From assembly GCA_030374805.1 (NCBI GenBank), contig JARGSG010000017.1, positions 496,001-560,000 of the forward strand: a DNA stretch of 64,000 nt, in the 5' to 3' direction. Of this stretch, positions 55,798-64,000 are shown piece after piece. The translations under genes were made by a program, and so were the position numbers. The DNA is from Gracilaria gracilis. Its lineage: Eukaryota > Rhodophyta > Florideophyceae > Gracilariales > Gracilariaceae. Within the stretch, counting starts at the first letter, position 1. Each line of letters opens with the position of its first letter. The notes under the pieces were generated by a model that ran no database searches, was not told the DNA's origin, and saw nothing but the letters and a program-made list of their open reading frames with translations.

Positions 55798-56684
55798 CTA
55801 ACCCGTGTTGTTTGCATGAAAAGCAGCGATAGCTTGAATGTCCGAAGCGCAACGTACAGATCTCGGCGGAGAAGGTAGATCTGCATTGAAGTCAACATTT
55901 AAAGTCTTTAGCTTGTCCAACTTAAACAAGTTTGAAGGAAGTGTGGAGAGACAGTTCTCATATACATGGAGTATCTCCAACGACCCGCAATTGCAAATTG
56001 AGTCCGGAAGTTTAGATATTTGGTTCCTCCCAGCACTGAGTACTCGGAGTGAGCGCAAGCACCCAATCTCCTCGCTAATCTCTTTGATACTGTTTCCGTA
56101 AACATGAAGTTCTTCGAGATTTTCGCAACGGAACACGCTTGGTGGAATTGATTTCAACATTCCATTTCCTGCCTGTAGAACTTTAAGGGCATGGCACCCA
56201 TGAAATGCATCGGGGATTTCCGCAAGTGTCTCACTAAAACCAATGTCTAATTCGCGTAGCTTTGGCAATCCGGGCAGTAGTTCATGTTCGATGACTTGAA
56301 GGGGGTTACACCCAGCGTGCAACACTTCAAGATTCGAAAGCTTAGCAATTGCAGCCGGTAAAACTGTAATACTGCACAGTTGTTCCATACAAAAAAACAT
56401 GACGGACTTGGTGTTAGTTTCATCTGTTCACCCGAAAATGTCTTTCTAATGGCTTTAACTTACTCGTTCATGAAAATGTTTAGGTGAGTCACATGCTGGG
56501 CTACTTTTTCGAACTCTTTCGATATTACCTTCATATCTCCATCCGTGAGAAGCATCTGCTGAAGGTCAAGTGTTGAAGCAGACTCACTCGCGCATCGATG
56601 AATTTCAGCACGTGCATCGTCGACCCCTTGGGGTCCTTCTTCGACTTTCGACATAAATTCGGCTAGGCTCGCAGATACTTGCAT
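55798..56684 (-). CDS. Leucine-rich repeat protein, two exons
   Basis: Exon 1 (56684-56464) and exon 2 (56371-55798) are joined by a 92-bp intron with GTAAGT donor and GTGCAG acceptor. The join gives FMNDITVLPAAI in phase, completing one LRR across the junction, for 264 residues in total. About eight LRRs of the LxxLxxLxxxxNxLxxLP type follow (LSNLEVLHAGCNPL, LPKLRELDIGFSETL, CENLEELHVYGNSI, LRSLRVLSAGRNQI, GSLEILHVYENCL). The class resembles plant/Ras-group LRR proteins. The N-terminal region (MQVSASLAEFMSKVEEG) is helical. No signal peptide, kinase or membrane segment is seen, so it is probably an intracellular interaction scaffold. The upstream frame is open to about 56786 but lacks an ATG. 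Confidence 0.8.
56372..56463 (-). other. Intron of LRR gene
   Basis: This is a 92-bp GT-AG intron with donor GTAAGTTAAAG and a T-rich tract followed by GTGCAG. It ignores the in-frame ATG inside it (56400). Confidence 0.8.
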
Positions 56685-57115
56685 TCTTGAATACTGAACG
56701 GGCAGTCCGTATGGTGCAGGCAGAAGACTTAAGCTAAACACGAGGCCTTCCTCACGGTATGAAGTAATGGCGGGGGGCAAGATCAAAAAGGCAAATGGTC
56801 AGTAGGTTTGAAGTAGTGGTTGTGGATGCCCAGGGGATCTGACCCCACATTTTTGGGAGTCATCGCCAGAGAAAGCTCGTTGTTGCAGGTCCTACCATCA
56901 CCGAAACCGCTTACAGTGCCTCTCAACTTCGATTTCTTCTGTTCGGCGCTGCTGGCTGGACGACTTTTACTCACCCAGCAATGCAGACTACCCTTGTAAA
57001 CAACATTCAACCAGGCTATGCTACTCTGTCGGGCACCGACCAATCCAGTTCAACTTCAAAAACTGGATTCGTAGCGGCAGAGAAGAACAGATGGTATGCA
57101 TCAGAGTTAGGAATT
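56685..57115. promoter_or_regulatory. 5' flank of LRR gene and 3' flank of MRPL1
   Basis: This is about 430 bp between two minus-strand genes. Its minus frame at 57043-56783 is open but unremarkable. Confidence 0.4.
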
Positions 57116-57991
57116 TTACTGAGTCTCTGCGATCTGTCGCAAAAGAGTTTGCCGATCTATCTTAACAGAGGGGCCCATGCTTGAACAAATGGTTGCTTTT
57201 AGGAGGTATTTTCCCTTCAAAGTGGCAGGCCTCACAGCCAGAATCCTCTTCACAGCTTCGATAGTGTTCTCTACTAAAGCATCATCAGGAAAGCTCATCT
57301 TTCCAACATGAAGATGCATATTACCTTCTCTATCCGTTCGGTAGGACAATCGACCTTTCTTGATTTCTTTGACAACGTTCTCGACATCATCTGTCACAGT
57401 CTTGGTCTTATGACTGGGCAAAAGCCCTTTTGGTCCAAGTATTTTTCCAAGCTTTGCAGCAACTGTTTCAAAAAGCTCAGGTACAGCTATGCAAGCGGTG
57501 AAACCCTTTAAGGGTTTACCTTTTTCGTCCGCAATCCTATCAATGAGTTCGTTGGCGCCAGCCAAGTCCGCACCAGCCGCAAGGGCGCGGTTGACCAGCT
57601 TTCCTTCTGCGATAACAGCTACCTTGTCTTGTCTTCCAGTTCCATGCGGTAAATGGATCACACCACGCAAATTTTGGTCGGCATGTCGAGGATCAATATT
57701 CAAACGCAACACAAGTTCTAGGGATTCATCAAACTTAGCCCACTGCGATTCTCGCACATGTGTCAAAGCGGCCGGAAGGTCGTACTCGGCGTTTCGATCG
57801 TATGGGTGTTTTATACGATTTTCGGGGGTTGGAGCTGCTCGTCTTTCGCGCTTCAGGCGCCTCCATCGACTCAGAGGGCGGGGCGGTTCTTCATCTGTAG
57901 ACGTAAAATCTCCCAAAGTGGAGAACCTTAGATGCAGCGGGACGCGCCGAAGCGACGTCCGCGGCAGAAAAGCACGCAAAGAAGCCAGCAT
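57116..57991 (-). CDS. Mitochondrial ribosomal protein L1
   Basis: This 291-residue protein belongs to the large-ribosomal-subunit L1 (uL1) family, which forms the mobile L1 stalk that binds 23S-type rRNA and helps release tRNA from the E site. The bacterial-type core runs from about residue 60. It includes FDESLELVLRLNIDPRHADQNLRG and HLPHGTGR near the start, and GADLAGANELIDRI. It continues with KLGKILGPKGLLPSHKTKTVTDDV and VGKMSFPDDALVENTIEAV. The first 25 residues (MLASLRAFLPRTSLRRVPLH, then LRFST) are Arg/Leu/Ser-rich without acids. This is typical of a mitochondrial presequence with a cleavage site after RFS. A plastid location is less likely. It is a single exon, divergent from IST1 with a shared 590-bp upstream region. 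Confidence 0.9.
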   Translation of the reverse strand: MLASLRAFLPRTSLRRVPLHLRFSTLGDFTSTDEEPPRPLSRWRRLKRERRAAPTPENRIKHPYDRNAEYDLPAALTHVRESQWAKFDESLELVLRLNIDPRHADQNLRGVIHLPHGTGRQDKVAVIAEGKLVNRALAAGADLAGANELIDRIADEKGKPLKGFTACIAVPELFETVAAKLGKILGPKGLLPSHKTKTVTDDVENVVKEIKKGRLSYRTDREGNMHLHVGKMSFPDDALVENTIEAVKRILAVRPATLKGKYLLKATICSSMGPSVKIDRQTLLRQIAETQ

Positions 57992-58579
57992 CCGAGCAAC
58001 AGATCGCGTTCGATGCCCCCCAACGAGCTATGCAATTATCACTCGATGCCTGGAACGACCACAAACCAATACAAAGCAACGGTGATGGATTGGAGCTGGG
58101 GAGGCGGAGTTGCTGTCTTCGTCGATACCAAGGCACCATAGCACCGGTGCCCTCTCGTTCTGCGAATGACTCTGCTCTCGAAAACCTGCGAATTGTGAAC
58201 GGGTGAAGGCCCTTCACTGAAGGGGAATAGTAAATGCCCTGTCCTGCTTTTAAACTTTTTAAGTTTTGTTTTTATGACGGATGACGTGGTGCACACAGGC
58301 ACCAGCATCAAGTCGCGTGACGCTGTTGGATGATGATTTCAGATGACCTGCCAGCTTCTTTGACAAGTAGGCATTGTAACCCTGACAACTATAATATCTG
58401 GTCTCAAGAGCCGCGGGAACTGCGTTTGTGAACAGGAAGGGAAGAGTCTCTCTCCGCCTCCAACAGGAGAACGCTTGTGCTGCTTTACAAATTTGTGAGA
58501 AGAGCTTCGTCGAAACGCACTACATCGAACGAAGTCCTCCTTTGGTAGCGCAATAGCCGTCTCTGCGAGTTTTGTCGAT
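57992..58579. promoter_or_regulatory. Divergent intergenic region MRPL1 / IST1
   Basis: The 588 bp is shared by head-to-head genes. Short frames only occur, and there is no clear TATA element. Confidence 0.45.
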
Positions 58580-59842
58580 ATGGGTTTCTTCCGCCGTGGG
58601 AAATCACGTCAGGTTACCAACGAACCACTTCCCGAATGGGATGACACGCGCTGGCGTTCTCACCTTCGATCTAGCGCTCTTGGCGTTGATTATCACTGCA
58701 ATCTGTACGTTGAGGTGATCAACAACGAGAGAAAGGAAGCTGCCACATACTTCAAGGACAACGATGAGGCGCGAGCGAGGAGTCACGCGGAGTCCTCGTA
58801 TAGGAACAAACGCATCCTTTCCGCTCTTGGCGCTCTAGCACCGATTACGAACGCACTTCACCAGAGAGCAGAGCCTCTGGCTGGTTATACCTCTATTGCA
58901 GCAATCCCAGACCCTGCGCGTTCCGATATCATTACGATCATCTACGCTGCTAGCCGCTTGCAAATGTCTTATCTTACGGATATGGTTGAGTTCCTTCGCG
59001 AGCAGTTCGGAGACTACCACATTGAACAAATTCAGCAGGGCCTCGGTGATTTATTCCTAAATGTGAACCCAACCGTTCGTGACTCGCTCTCTACGATGAC
59101 GCCTTCTCGAGAGGACGCAAACGCTGAGCTAACCTCGACAGTGAAGGAATATTACGGTATCTCTGTAAATCCAGTCCCCGTTCATCCCGTTACGCAAAAC
59201 GCAACGACAATTTCAAGCAGGGTCCCCGAACCACCTTTTTCGGCTCCGGTACATGGCAATGTGCCTCTCCCGCCGCCAGTGCGAGCCGCAAAAGATCCAT
59301 TGCGCAAAACTCATACGACACCGTTATCTGGTCATTCTTCGGAACTTGGTCCAATATCACCTGAACTTCACAACTCACAAGGTGCACCGCGACACGAGCA
59401 TAACCTCAAGACCCCTTCTCCGCCTCGTACGGAACGTAATAGAATGTTCGCAGCTCGCACGGAACCGCAGCAACATGAGATAGAACACGCGCTTCATAGC
59501 CCGGAACAAGTAGAGGAGCCGTTTACTTCCGCAGGTGACGATGCCAGTTTACCGATGGGGCGTTCGCTGTTCACCGACGATGTTGAAGAGCCCAAAAACT
59601 CCGACCAGCGCGGAATATCGATGCCGCAACCAGGTGCTTCCGTGGAAGTGAACAAGACTTCATTGTCAGCGAAAGGGACTCAAGACAGTTCCCCCCAAAA
59701 GACCCGGCCTTTGCCCGAAGACGAAGTGGAGCAACAACGTGATATTCCGGAGCACCTGAAGAATTTTCAGGATTCGGATGAGATGCTGTTCAAGAGATAT
59801 GAAGAGTTAAAGGAGGTATGGGGACTCGTCGCAGTTTCATAG
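58580..59842 (+). CDS. IST1-like ESCRT-III associated protein
   Basis: This is a 420-residue protein. Residues about 20-200 form the Ist1/CHMP-like helical domain. It has RSSALGVDYHCNLYVEVINN, the conserved DIITIIYAASRLQMSYLTDM helix, EFLREQFGDYHIEQ, NVNPTVRDSLS and LTSTVKEYYGI. IST1 proteins recruit and regulate the VPS4 ATPase in endosomal sorting and cytokinesis. A long Pro/Ser/Glu-rich linker follows. The C-terminus has SDEMLFKRYEELKE (about 399-412), which fits the MIT-interacting motif (DExLxxRxxxLK) through which IST1 binds VPS4 and LIP5. GTATGG directly follows that motif's codons, so the last eight residues could be intron read-through. As read, the frame ends at TAG 59842. The ATG at 58580 is well placed. 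Confidence 0.85.
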   Translation: MGFFRRGKSRQVTNEPLPEWDDTRWRSHLRSSALGVDYHCNLYVEVINNERKEAATYFKDNDEARARSHAESSYRNKRILSALGALAPITNALHQRAEPLAGYTSIAAIPDPARSDIITIIYAASRLQMSYLTDMVEFLREQFGDYHIEQIQQGLGDLFLNVNPTVRDSLSTMTPSREDANAELTSTVKEYYGISVNPVPVHPVTQNATTISSRVPEPPFSAPVHGNVPLPPPVRAAKDPLRKTHTTPLSGHSSELGPISPELHNSQGAPRHEHNLKTPSPPRTERNRMFAARTEPQQHEIEHALHSPEQVEEPFTSAGDDASLPMGRSLFTDDVEEPKNSDQRGISMPQPGASVEVNKTSLSAKGTQDSSPQKTRPLPEDEVEQQRDIPEHLKNFQDSDEMLFKRYEELKEVWGLVAVS

Positions 59843-60213
59843 CCAGACGTCTCAACCAGGGGATGTTTCTTCGAGAGAAACTTGAGGTAGATATTCCACG
59901 GCTTCTTCAGTGAATGTAATTTACTATCGTAAAGTATTGATGTTTCCCTTGCGAAGGATATGCTTCTTACGCACCACGAGTTATTATGAACAGCTTCCAT
60001 CCGGTAGATTGGTGTTATCGATTGTACATTCTGGAAGATGGAGGAAAACAATCTGGGTATATATGCCACGAGTCGTTATTCACTGCGTTCCATCATCATC
60101 TACATCCCGAAAAAGTAATTGTACATTCTAAGCGACCAAATAGAAATGCGTCCATACGAAACAACCAGTTTCTATGTAGCATTGTGTTCAGTTATATGGA
60201 CAAGATATACAAC
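59843..60213. other. Convergent 3' intergenic region IST1 / SNARE
   Basis: This is 0.37 kb with AT-rich stretches and no gene. Confidence 0.5.
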
Positions 60214-60615
60214 TCAAAATATGAAATGAATAACTGCTTCGAACAGAAGTATGATAAGAAGTACAAGTGGCCATAATAGGAGGCAAAAGGAACGAAAGTT
60301 GTACGGCGAGACAGAAAGTCCTTCAGTTCCACGATCTGCTCTGACGACGCGACTAGACACTCTTTCCATGCCATGAGAGATCTCGTCAAGCATAACATTC
60401 TGTGAGTTGACCTCATTATGCATCAATCCAGCTATTCTTCTGACGGATTCTACCCCTGTAGAAAGACCTTGGAGGGATTCATCTTGTACTACAAGTGAAT
60501 GTCGTTGTTGTTCCAATCTTTGTTCTGCAGAAAGAGCTGCTTCATTCACACTGCCATAATCAGATGCGTTAGGTTTTCGGTCACCAAATAGTTCTTCGCG
60601 AGCTGAAAAGGACAT
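60214..60615 (-). CDS. Qc-type SNARE (syntaxin 8/SYP5-6-like)
   Basis: This is a 133-residue tail-anchored membrane-fusion protein. The SNARE coiled coil occupies about residues 33-95 (RLEQQRHSLVVQDESLQGLS, then GVESVRRIAGLMHNEVNSQ). The ionic-zero-layer glutamine is Gln72 in EVNSQNVMLDEI, and the hydrophobic heptads are regular. A single membrane helix at 110-132 (CLLLWPLVLLIILLFEAVI) ends the protein. The N-terminal domain is short (about 30 residues) with no Habc bundle, which fits a minimal Qc-SNARE of endosomes/trans-Golgi, or Bet1. The exact subgroup is unresolved. The ATG at 60615 is clear and the gene is a single exon. Confidence 0.85.
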   Translation of the reverse strand: MSFSAREELFGDRKPNASDYGSVNEAALSAEQRLEQQRHSLVVQDESLQGLSTGVESVRRIAGLMHNEVNSQNVMLDEISHGMERVSSRVVRADRGTEGLSVSPYNFRSFCLLLWPLVLLIILLFEAVIHFIF

Positions 60616-61170
60616 GGTGTTGGTTTAAAAAAGAACTATCAGTTGGCTGAGACCGCAGTTGGATGAAGATGCTTCGTGGAGATAGGTCGGAAGGGCTGCG
60701 GACCGTTATTCAGTTCCGTGGCAGTGCGCAGGGACTGAAACTTCCAAAACACGAATATGAATTCATAATTCACCGGTGCTCAACTCGATCTTGTGACCAG
60801 TCATGACACGTCACCGACGTGACATCAGGCCATCCTTGTGACGGTGGATGTGACCAAGGTGCGTTTGAGATCTTCAAGAAGCAAACAGCCCGTTCTCACT
60901 CTTTCTGCAATAGTGACAGTAACTTCGACCGAATTATCTTCGTTTCTGAACGACAGTCCAGAATCAGGCTTGTCGTATGGAAAGAATATCGAGGCCCTTC
61001 TCTTGTCCTCCTTTTTACTATTCTATCTTGTCTCATCATCATTGATTGCTCTTCTTGGGACAAATCCCCAGCTTTGAATCAAATTCGATCAGCAAGAGTC
61101 AGAGGTTTATTCTGTTCTTTCTTAAACACCTGGAGTACATTCAGAACTCGAGACAATCATAGCTCGCCAC
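60616..61170. promoter_or_regulatory. Divergent intergenic region SNARE / CxxC protein
   Basis: This is 0.55 kb. A frame at 60819-61280 overlaps the next gene in another phase and looks non-coding. CACGTCACCGACGTGACATCAGG near 60806 contains an inverted ACGTCAC/GTGACGT-like pair that resembles a bZIP-type site; this is a weak inference. Confidence 0.35.
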
Positions 61171-61566
61171 ATGGTCGAAAGGCGCGAAGTCAGAGACCCA
61201 AATCTCGGTTTCACACATCCTTTTGTTTTGAGAAGGAACGCACCGTCATTCGCAAATGCCAAGTCATTAACATCGCATAAGTCCATAGGTTTCGGTCTTC
61301 TAGTTCATGCTCGTCAAAAGCAAGAACCTCAGATGCGAAATGATGTTTCCGCATTGAAGGTGTGTCGTGTCTGCAAAGAGCGGTTCGACCCAAAGCAGAA
61401 TGGGCCCAACTCGTGCCGAAGACACACTGAAAGGTTCTCGGGGCGGCTGTTGCGTGTAGAACCAACGGAAACAAGTGACTTGACTTTCTTCTATGATTGC
61501 TGCGGAGCCACCGACGTTGATGCACCAGGCTGCACTTACGGATATCATGAATCCTACGACTGTTAA
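61171..61566 (+). CDS. Plant-type cysteine/histidine-rich conserved protein
   Basis: This is a 131-residue protein. The C-terminal half contains KVCRVCKERFDPKQNG, then CRRHTERFSG, FFYDCCGATD and DAPGCTYGYHESYD. Together these give a CxxC...CxxH...CCG...GCxxxxH array that probably binds zinc. The same array occurs in small uncharacterised proteins of plants and algae, which supports a photosynthetic host. The N-terminal 60 residues are basic and without conserved features and could be an organelle-targeting peptide. The function is unknown. The ATG at 61171 is the first in frame; translation could also begin at an internal ATG near 61333. It is convergent with valyl-tRNA synthetase. Confidence 0.7.
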   Translation: MVERREVRDPNLGFTHPFVLRRNAPSFANAKSLTSHKSIGFGLLVHARQKQEPQMRNDVSALKVCRVCKERFDPKQNGPNSCRRHTERFSGRLLRVEPTETSDLTFFYDCCGATDVDAPGCTYGYHESYDC

Positions 61567-61814
61567 CGAAGGAAGTTCCTGTGGTAACAGGCACATCAAT
61601 GCCCAACATTGCCAGAACACACCGGACATGTAGTGTACTTTAGCAAGCGATGGCGCTACTCTCTTTTCGGCAAGGCAGTATTGGCTTTGCCTGCCTTTAA
61701 ATGCAAGGAGATATTTCATCTCCATGGCGTTCTCAAAAGAACTTTACCTTGCAAAATCTCGAAGCCAGACCCTTGCCCACCTAAAGACTTTAGTGAGATA
61801 GACTACATGATAAG

Positions 61815-64000
61815 TTAAGAGTTACTAGATTGGTCGAGCAATTGCCGGAATCGATCGGCCAGTTGGCCCAAGTTCGAGCATTCTGCGATATACTTTTGCC
61901 TTGTGGCCGCATTCCTTTCACGAACCCTTAGAGGAACACGAGTTTCGTACCCTTCAGCGGCCATTTTCTTATCATAATCTTCAATCAGAATACGCTTTTG
62001 TGCTGCAGACGCCTCCAGTTTCACAATTTCAGACCCAAAATCCACCAAACCGGTGAGAACTATATGGGCTTCGAAAACATCCTCAACAACCTTCACAGCG
62101 GTGCCATGAGGGGCGTCATCCTGGCCACTCACAAGAACGCTCACGGGACCGCAGGGAACTAGCGTTTGAACATATTCAGGAGTTATCTTAGCAGCCAGAT
62201 CTGCGTTGGACGCAATAATTACAGCGCCCGGAGAACTGGCGGGTTTCAGTCCATACTCAGCTTTCAGGGCTCGAAGGGCCTGCACATTTTTCATTGTCGC
62301 ATCCAGTGAAGCCTTAGCGTTCTCGAAGCGGCGGTTGCCGTTTGCAGTCGGATATGATGCAATGCAAATAGATTCGGGATTTGTCGGACCTGGTAAACGT
62401 TGATATAACTCTTCAGTAACATACGGCATCATCGGATGTAGCATTCGAATACCTGCACTTAGGCATTCGAACAATACCATTCTGGCTGCAGTCTTCCGAG
62501 TCTCATCCACACCTTTCATTGCCGGTTTTAGACCTTCAAGATAAATGCCGCATAATTCGTTCATCCAGAAGCTGTATGCAACGGCAACTGCGTCCCCAAG
62601 ATTGAACGACAGGAATGCTTCGTTCATTTTTGCACATGCTTCGTTTAGACGAGATAGAATCCAAAGGTCCAATATTTCTCCTGCCTGAATAGCTTCTCCG
62701 AGTCCTTCTGTGGAAAACACAAATGACTCCCCGAGATTGCTCAACGCAAACTTTGTGGCGTTCCAGAGTTTATTGCAAAAGTTCCTGTAGCCGATGACCC
62801 TGCTCACATCAAGATTAATGTCCCCGCCTTGCGTCATGTAGGCCAACAACCCGATTCGGAGAGCATCTGCACCGCACTCTGGGATACCTTTAGGATAATC
62901 CTCCTTTTGGTCAGCAACCGCACGCTTAACTTCATGTGGGGGAAGGTTGGAATTCTTAAATTTCTCTTGAAGACTCTTCAGTTCTGCGCCGTGGATAACT
63001 TCAAGAGGGTCTATAACATTCCCCAAGGACTTGGACATTTTGCGCCCCTTTTTGTCCCGTACAAGGGAGTGTAACATCACTGTCTTGAACGGAAGCTTCC
63101 CAGTTAGACCAATGCCCATCATGACCATGCGAGCAACCCAGAAGAATAAGATATCGTGACCAGTTTCCAAAACAGATGTTGGGTAGAAGGCCTCCAAGTC
63201 TTCTGTTTTCTCTGGCCATCCAAACACAGAGAATGGGAACAATCCTGAGGAGAACCAAGTGTCAAGAACGTCCTCGTCCTGCGTGAGAGTGATAAGATCT
63301 TCTTGGACGCCAAGCTCTTTCGAAGCCCTTTCCATGGCTTCAGCTTCTGTTCTTCCCACAACCCAAGCGCACTTCTTGGGATCTCCTTTAACAGAAGCTT
63401 CGTATGCCGGAATTCTATGTCCCCACCATAATTGACGGGAGATGCACCAGTCCCGGATGTTGTCCAGCCATCTATACCACACGTCTTTGAACTGGGCAGG
63501 AACAATTTCAAGCTCACCTTGTCGAGCAGCGTCCGCTGCTTTCTTCGCCAGATCTTCGCAGCTCACCCACCATTGAGGTAACAGCATCGGTTCAACAATG
63601 TCACCAGATCGGGAGCAGACGGGAAGGCTCATAGGATTGGGTTTCTTCCCGCGCAGCAAGCCACGTGCTTCGAGGGCTTTCTCAACTTCAACACGGGCCA
63701 CATACCTTTTCATTCCACAGAACTCACCGCCATTCTCGTTGACATCACCGTTCTTGTTGAAGATAGTGACCTCCGGAAGATTGTTGCGTCTACCGCACGC
63801 GAAATCATTTGGATCGTGTGCTGGAGTAATTTTCACAGCGCCAGTACCAAAAGACATGTCGACAAGTTCTCCATCGGCGATGATTGGCAACTTGCGATCC
63901 ACGAACGGGTGAGATATAGACCTGCCGATGAGGTGCTTGTAGCGCTCATCATCAGGATGCACAGCAACGCCAGTATCTCCAAGCATAGTTTCCAATCGAG
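61815..64000 (-). CDS. Valyl-tRNA synthetase, C-terminal part (runs off right edge)
   Basis: At least 728 codons are in the window and the 5' end lies beyond it. The enzyme charges tRNA-Val. The visible part starts inside the CP1 editing domain (FGTGAVKITPAHDPNDFACG). It continues with the catalytic fold (QWWVSCEDLA, ISRQLWWGHRIPAY, DVLDTWFSSGLFPFS), the KMSKS loop at 63041-63027 (GRKMSKSLGNVIDP) and the anticodon-binding helical domain (NKLWNATKFALSNL, HPMMPYVTEELYQRL). The C-terminal arm (AAQKRILIEDYDKKMAAEGY) is of class Ia ValRS type. There are no introns or damage in this part. The sequence resembles cytosolic/organellar dual eukaryotic ValRS, but targeting cannot be judged without the N-terminus. 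Confidence 0.95.
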   Translation of the reverse strand, partial: RLETMLGDTGVAVHPDDERYKHLIGRSISHPFVDRKLPIIADGELVDMSFGTGAVKITPAHDPNDFACGRRNNLPEVTIFNKNGDVNENGGEFCGMKRYVARVEVEKALEARGLLRGKKPNPMSLPVCSRSGDIVEPMLLPQWWVSCEDLAKKAADAARQGELEIVPAQFKDVWYRWLDNIRDWCISRQLWWGHRIPAYEASVKGDPKKCAWVVGRTEAEAMERASKELGVQEDLITLTQDEDVLDTWFSSGLFPFSVFGWPEKTEDLEAFYPTSVLETGHDILFFWVARMVMMGIGLTGKLPFKTVMLHSLVRDKKGRKMSKSLGNVIDPLEVIHGAELKSLQEKFKNSNLPPHEVKRAVADQKEDYPKGIPECGADALRIGLLAYMTQGGDINLDVSRVIGYRNFCNKLWNATKFALSNLGESFVFSTEGLGEAIQAGEILDLWILSRLNEACAKMNEAFLSFNLGDAVAVAYSFWMNELCGIYLEGLKPAMKGVDETRKTAARMVLFECLSAGIRMLHPMMPYVTEELYQRLPGPTNPESICIASYPTANGNRRFENAKASLDATMKNVQALRALKAEYGLKPASSPGAVIIASNADLAAKITPEYVQTLVPCGPVSVLVSGQDDAPHGTAVKVVEDVFEAHIVLTGLVDFGSEIVKLEASAAQKRILIEDYDKKMAAEGYETRVPLRVRERNAATRQKYIAECSNLGQLADRFRQLLDQSSNS

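Noticed and set aside
60819-61280. 153-codon ORF upstream of the CxxC protein
   Set aside because: It overlaps the conserved gene in another phase, has no motifs, and lies mostly in the divergent intergenic region.

Overview
The window is eukaryotic nuclear DNA. Host genes are mostly single-exon, and the few introns visible are short GT-AG introns of 92-125 bp. The gene set is a CLC anion channel, a fungal-type CHO2 phosphatidylethanolamine methyltransferase, a GDP-fucose-type transporter, a plant FAD4-like desaturase relic, a plant-type CxxC protein, IST1, a Qc-SNARE and mitochondrial L1. With heavy loads of Copia, pogo, Tc1, Harbinger and MULE-like elements this best fits a photosynthetic protist such as a red alga. 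That is an inference from family content, not proven here.

Layout. Positions 1-34,400 form a transposon graveyard. From the left it holds an LTR element running off the edge (1-1377), an ORF fragment (1378-1975), a minus-strand Ty1/copia relic (about 2,000-7,000) and a GC-rich degenerate minisatellite. A TIR-bounded 7.1-kb AT-rich DNA element follows (8,348-15,461), with a zinc-finger ORF and a decayed transposase. Next come a PIF/Harbinger gene split by a solo LTR (16,680-18,751) and a 4.0-kb LTR element with an intact 5-bp target duplication (19,276-23,273). The region ends with a Tc1/mariner relic and two pogo-like elements, each carrying a copy of the same 290-bp MITE.

Positions 34,900-42,520 hold three long intact host genes: CLC and CHO2 are divergent, and CHO2 and the SLC35C-type transporter are convergent. 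Positions 42,520-53,600 are gene-poor. They contain two complete 5S rRNA genes with duplicated flanks, a 1-kb direct repeat at about 99% identity, LINE tails, a MITE and a FAD4-like pseudogene. Positions 53,700-64,000 are gene-dense with alternating strands: a 3-exon small protein that may be ATP synthase subunit e, a histidine phosphatase, a 2-exon LRR protein, mitochondrial ribosomal protein L1, IST1, a Qc-SNARE, a zinc-binding plant-type protein and the C-terminal part of valyl-tRNA synthetase.

The host genes are unrelated housekeeping functions (membrane lipid, anion and sugar-nucleotide transport, endosomal trafficking, organelle translation) and form no operon or cluster. I found no clear new multi-gene system. 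The strongest unusual signals are the CLC protein with glutamine in place of the gating glutamate, the nested insertions with exact target duplications, the MITE with subterminal GGCC arrays, and the 5S-linked segmental duplication.
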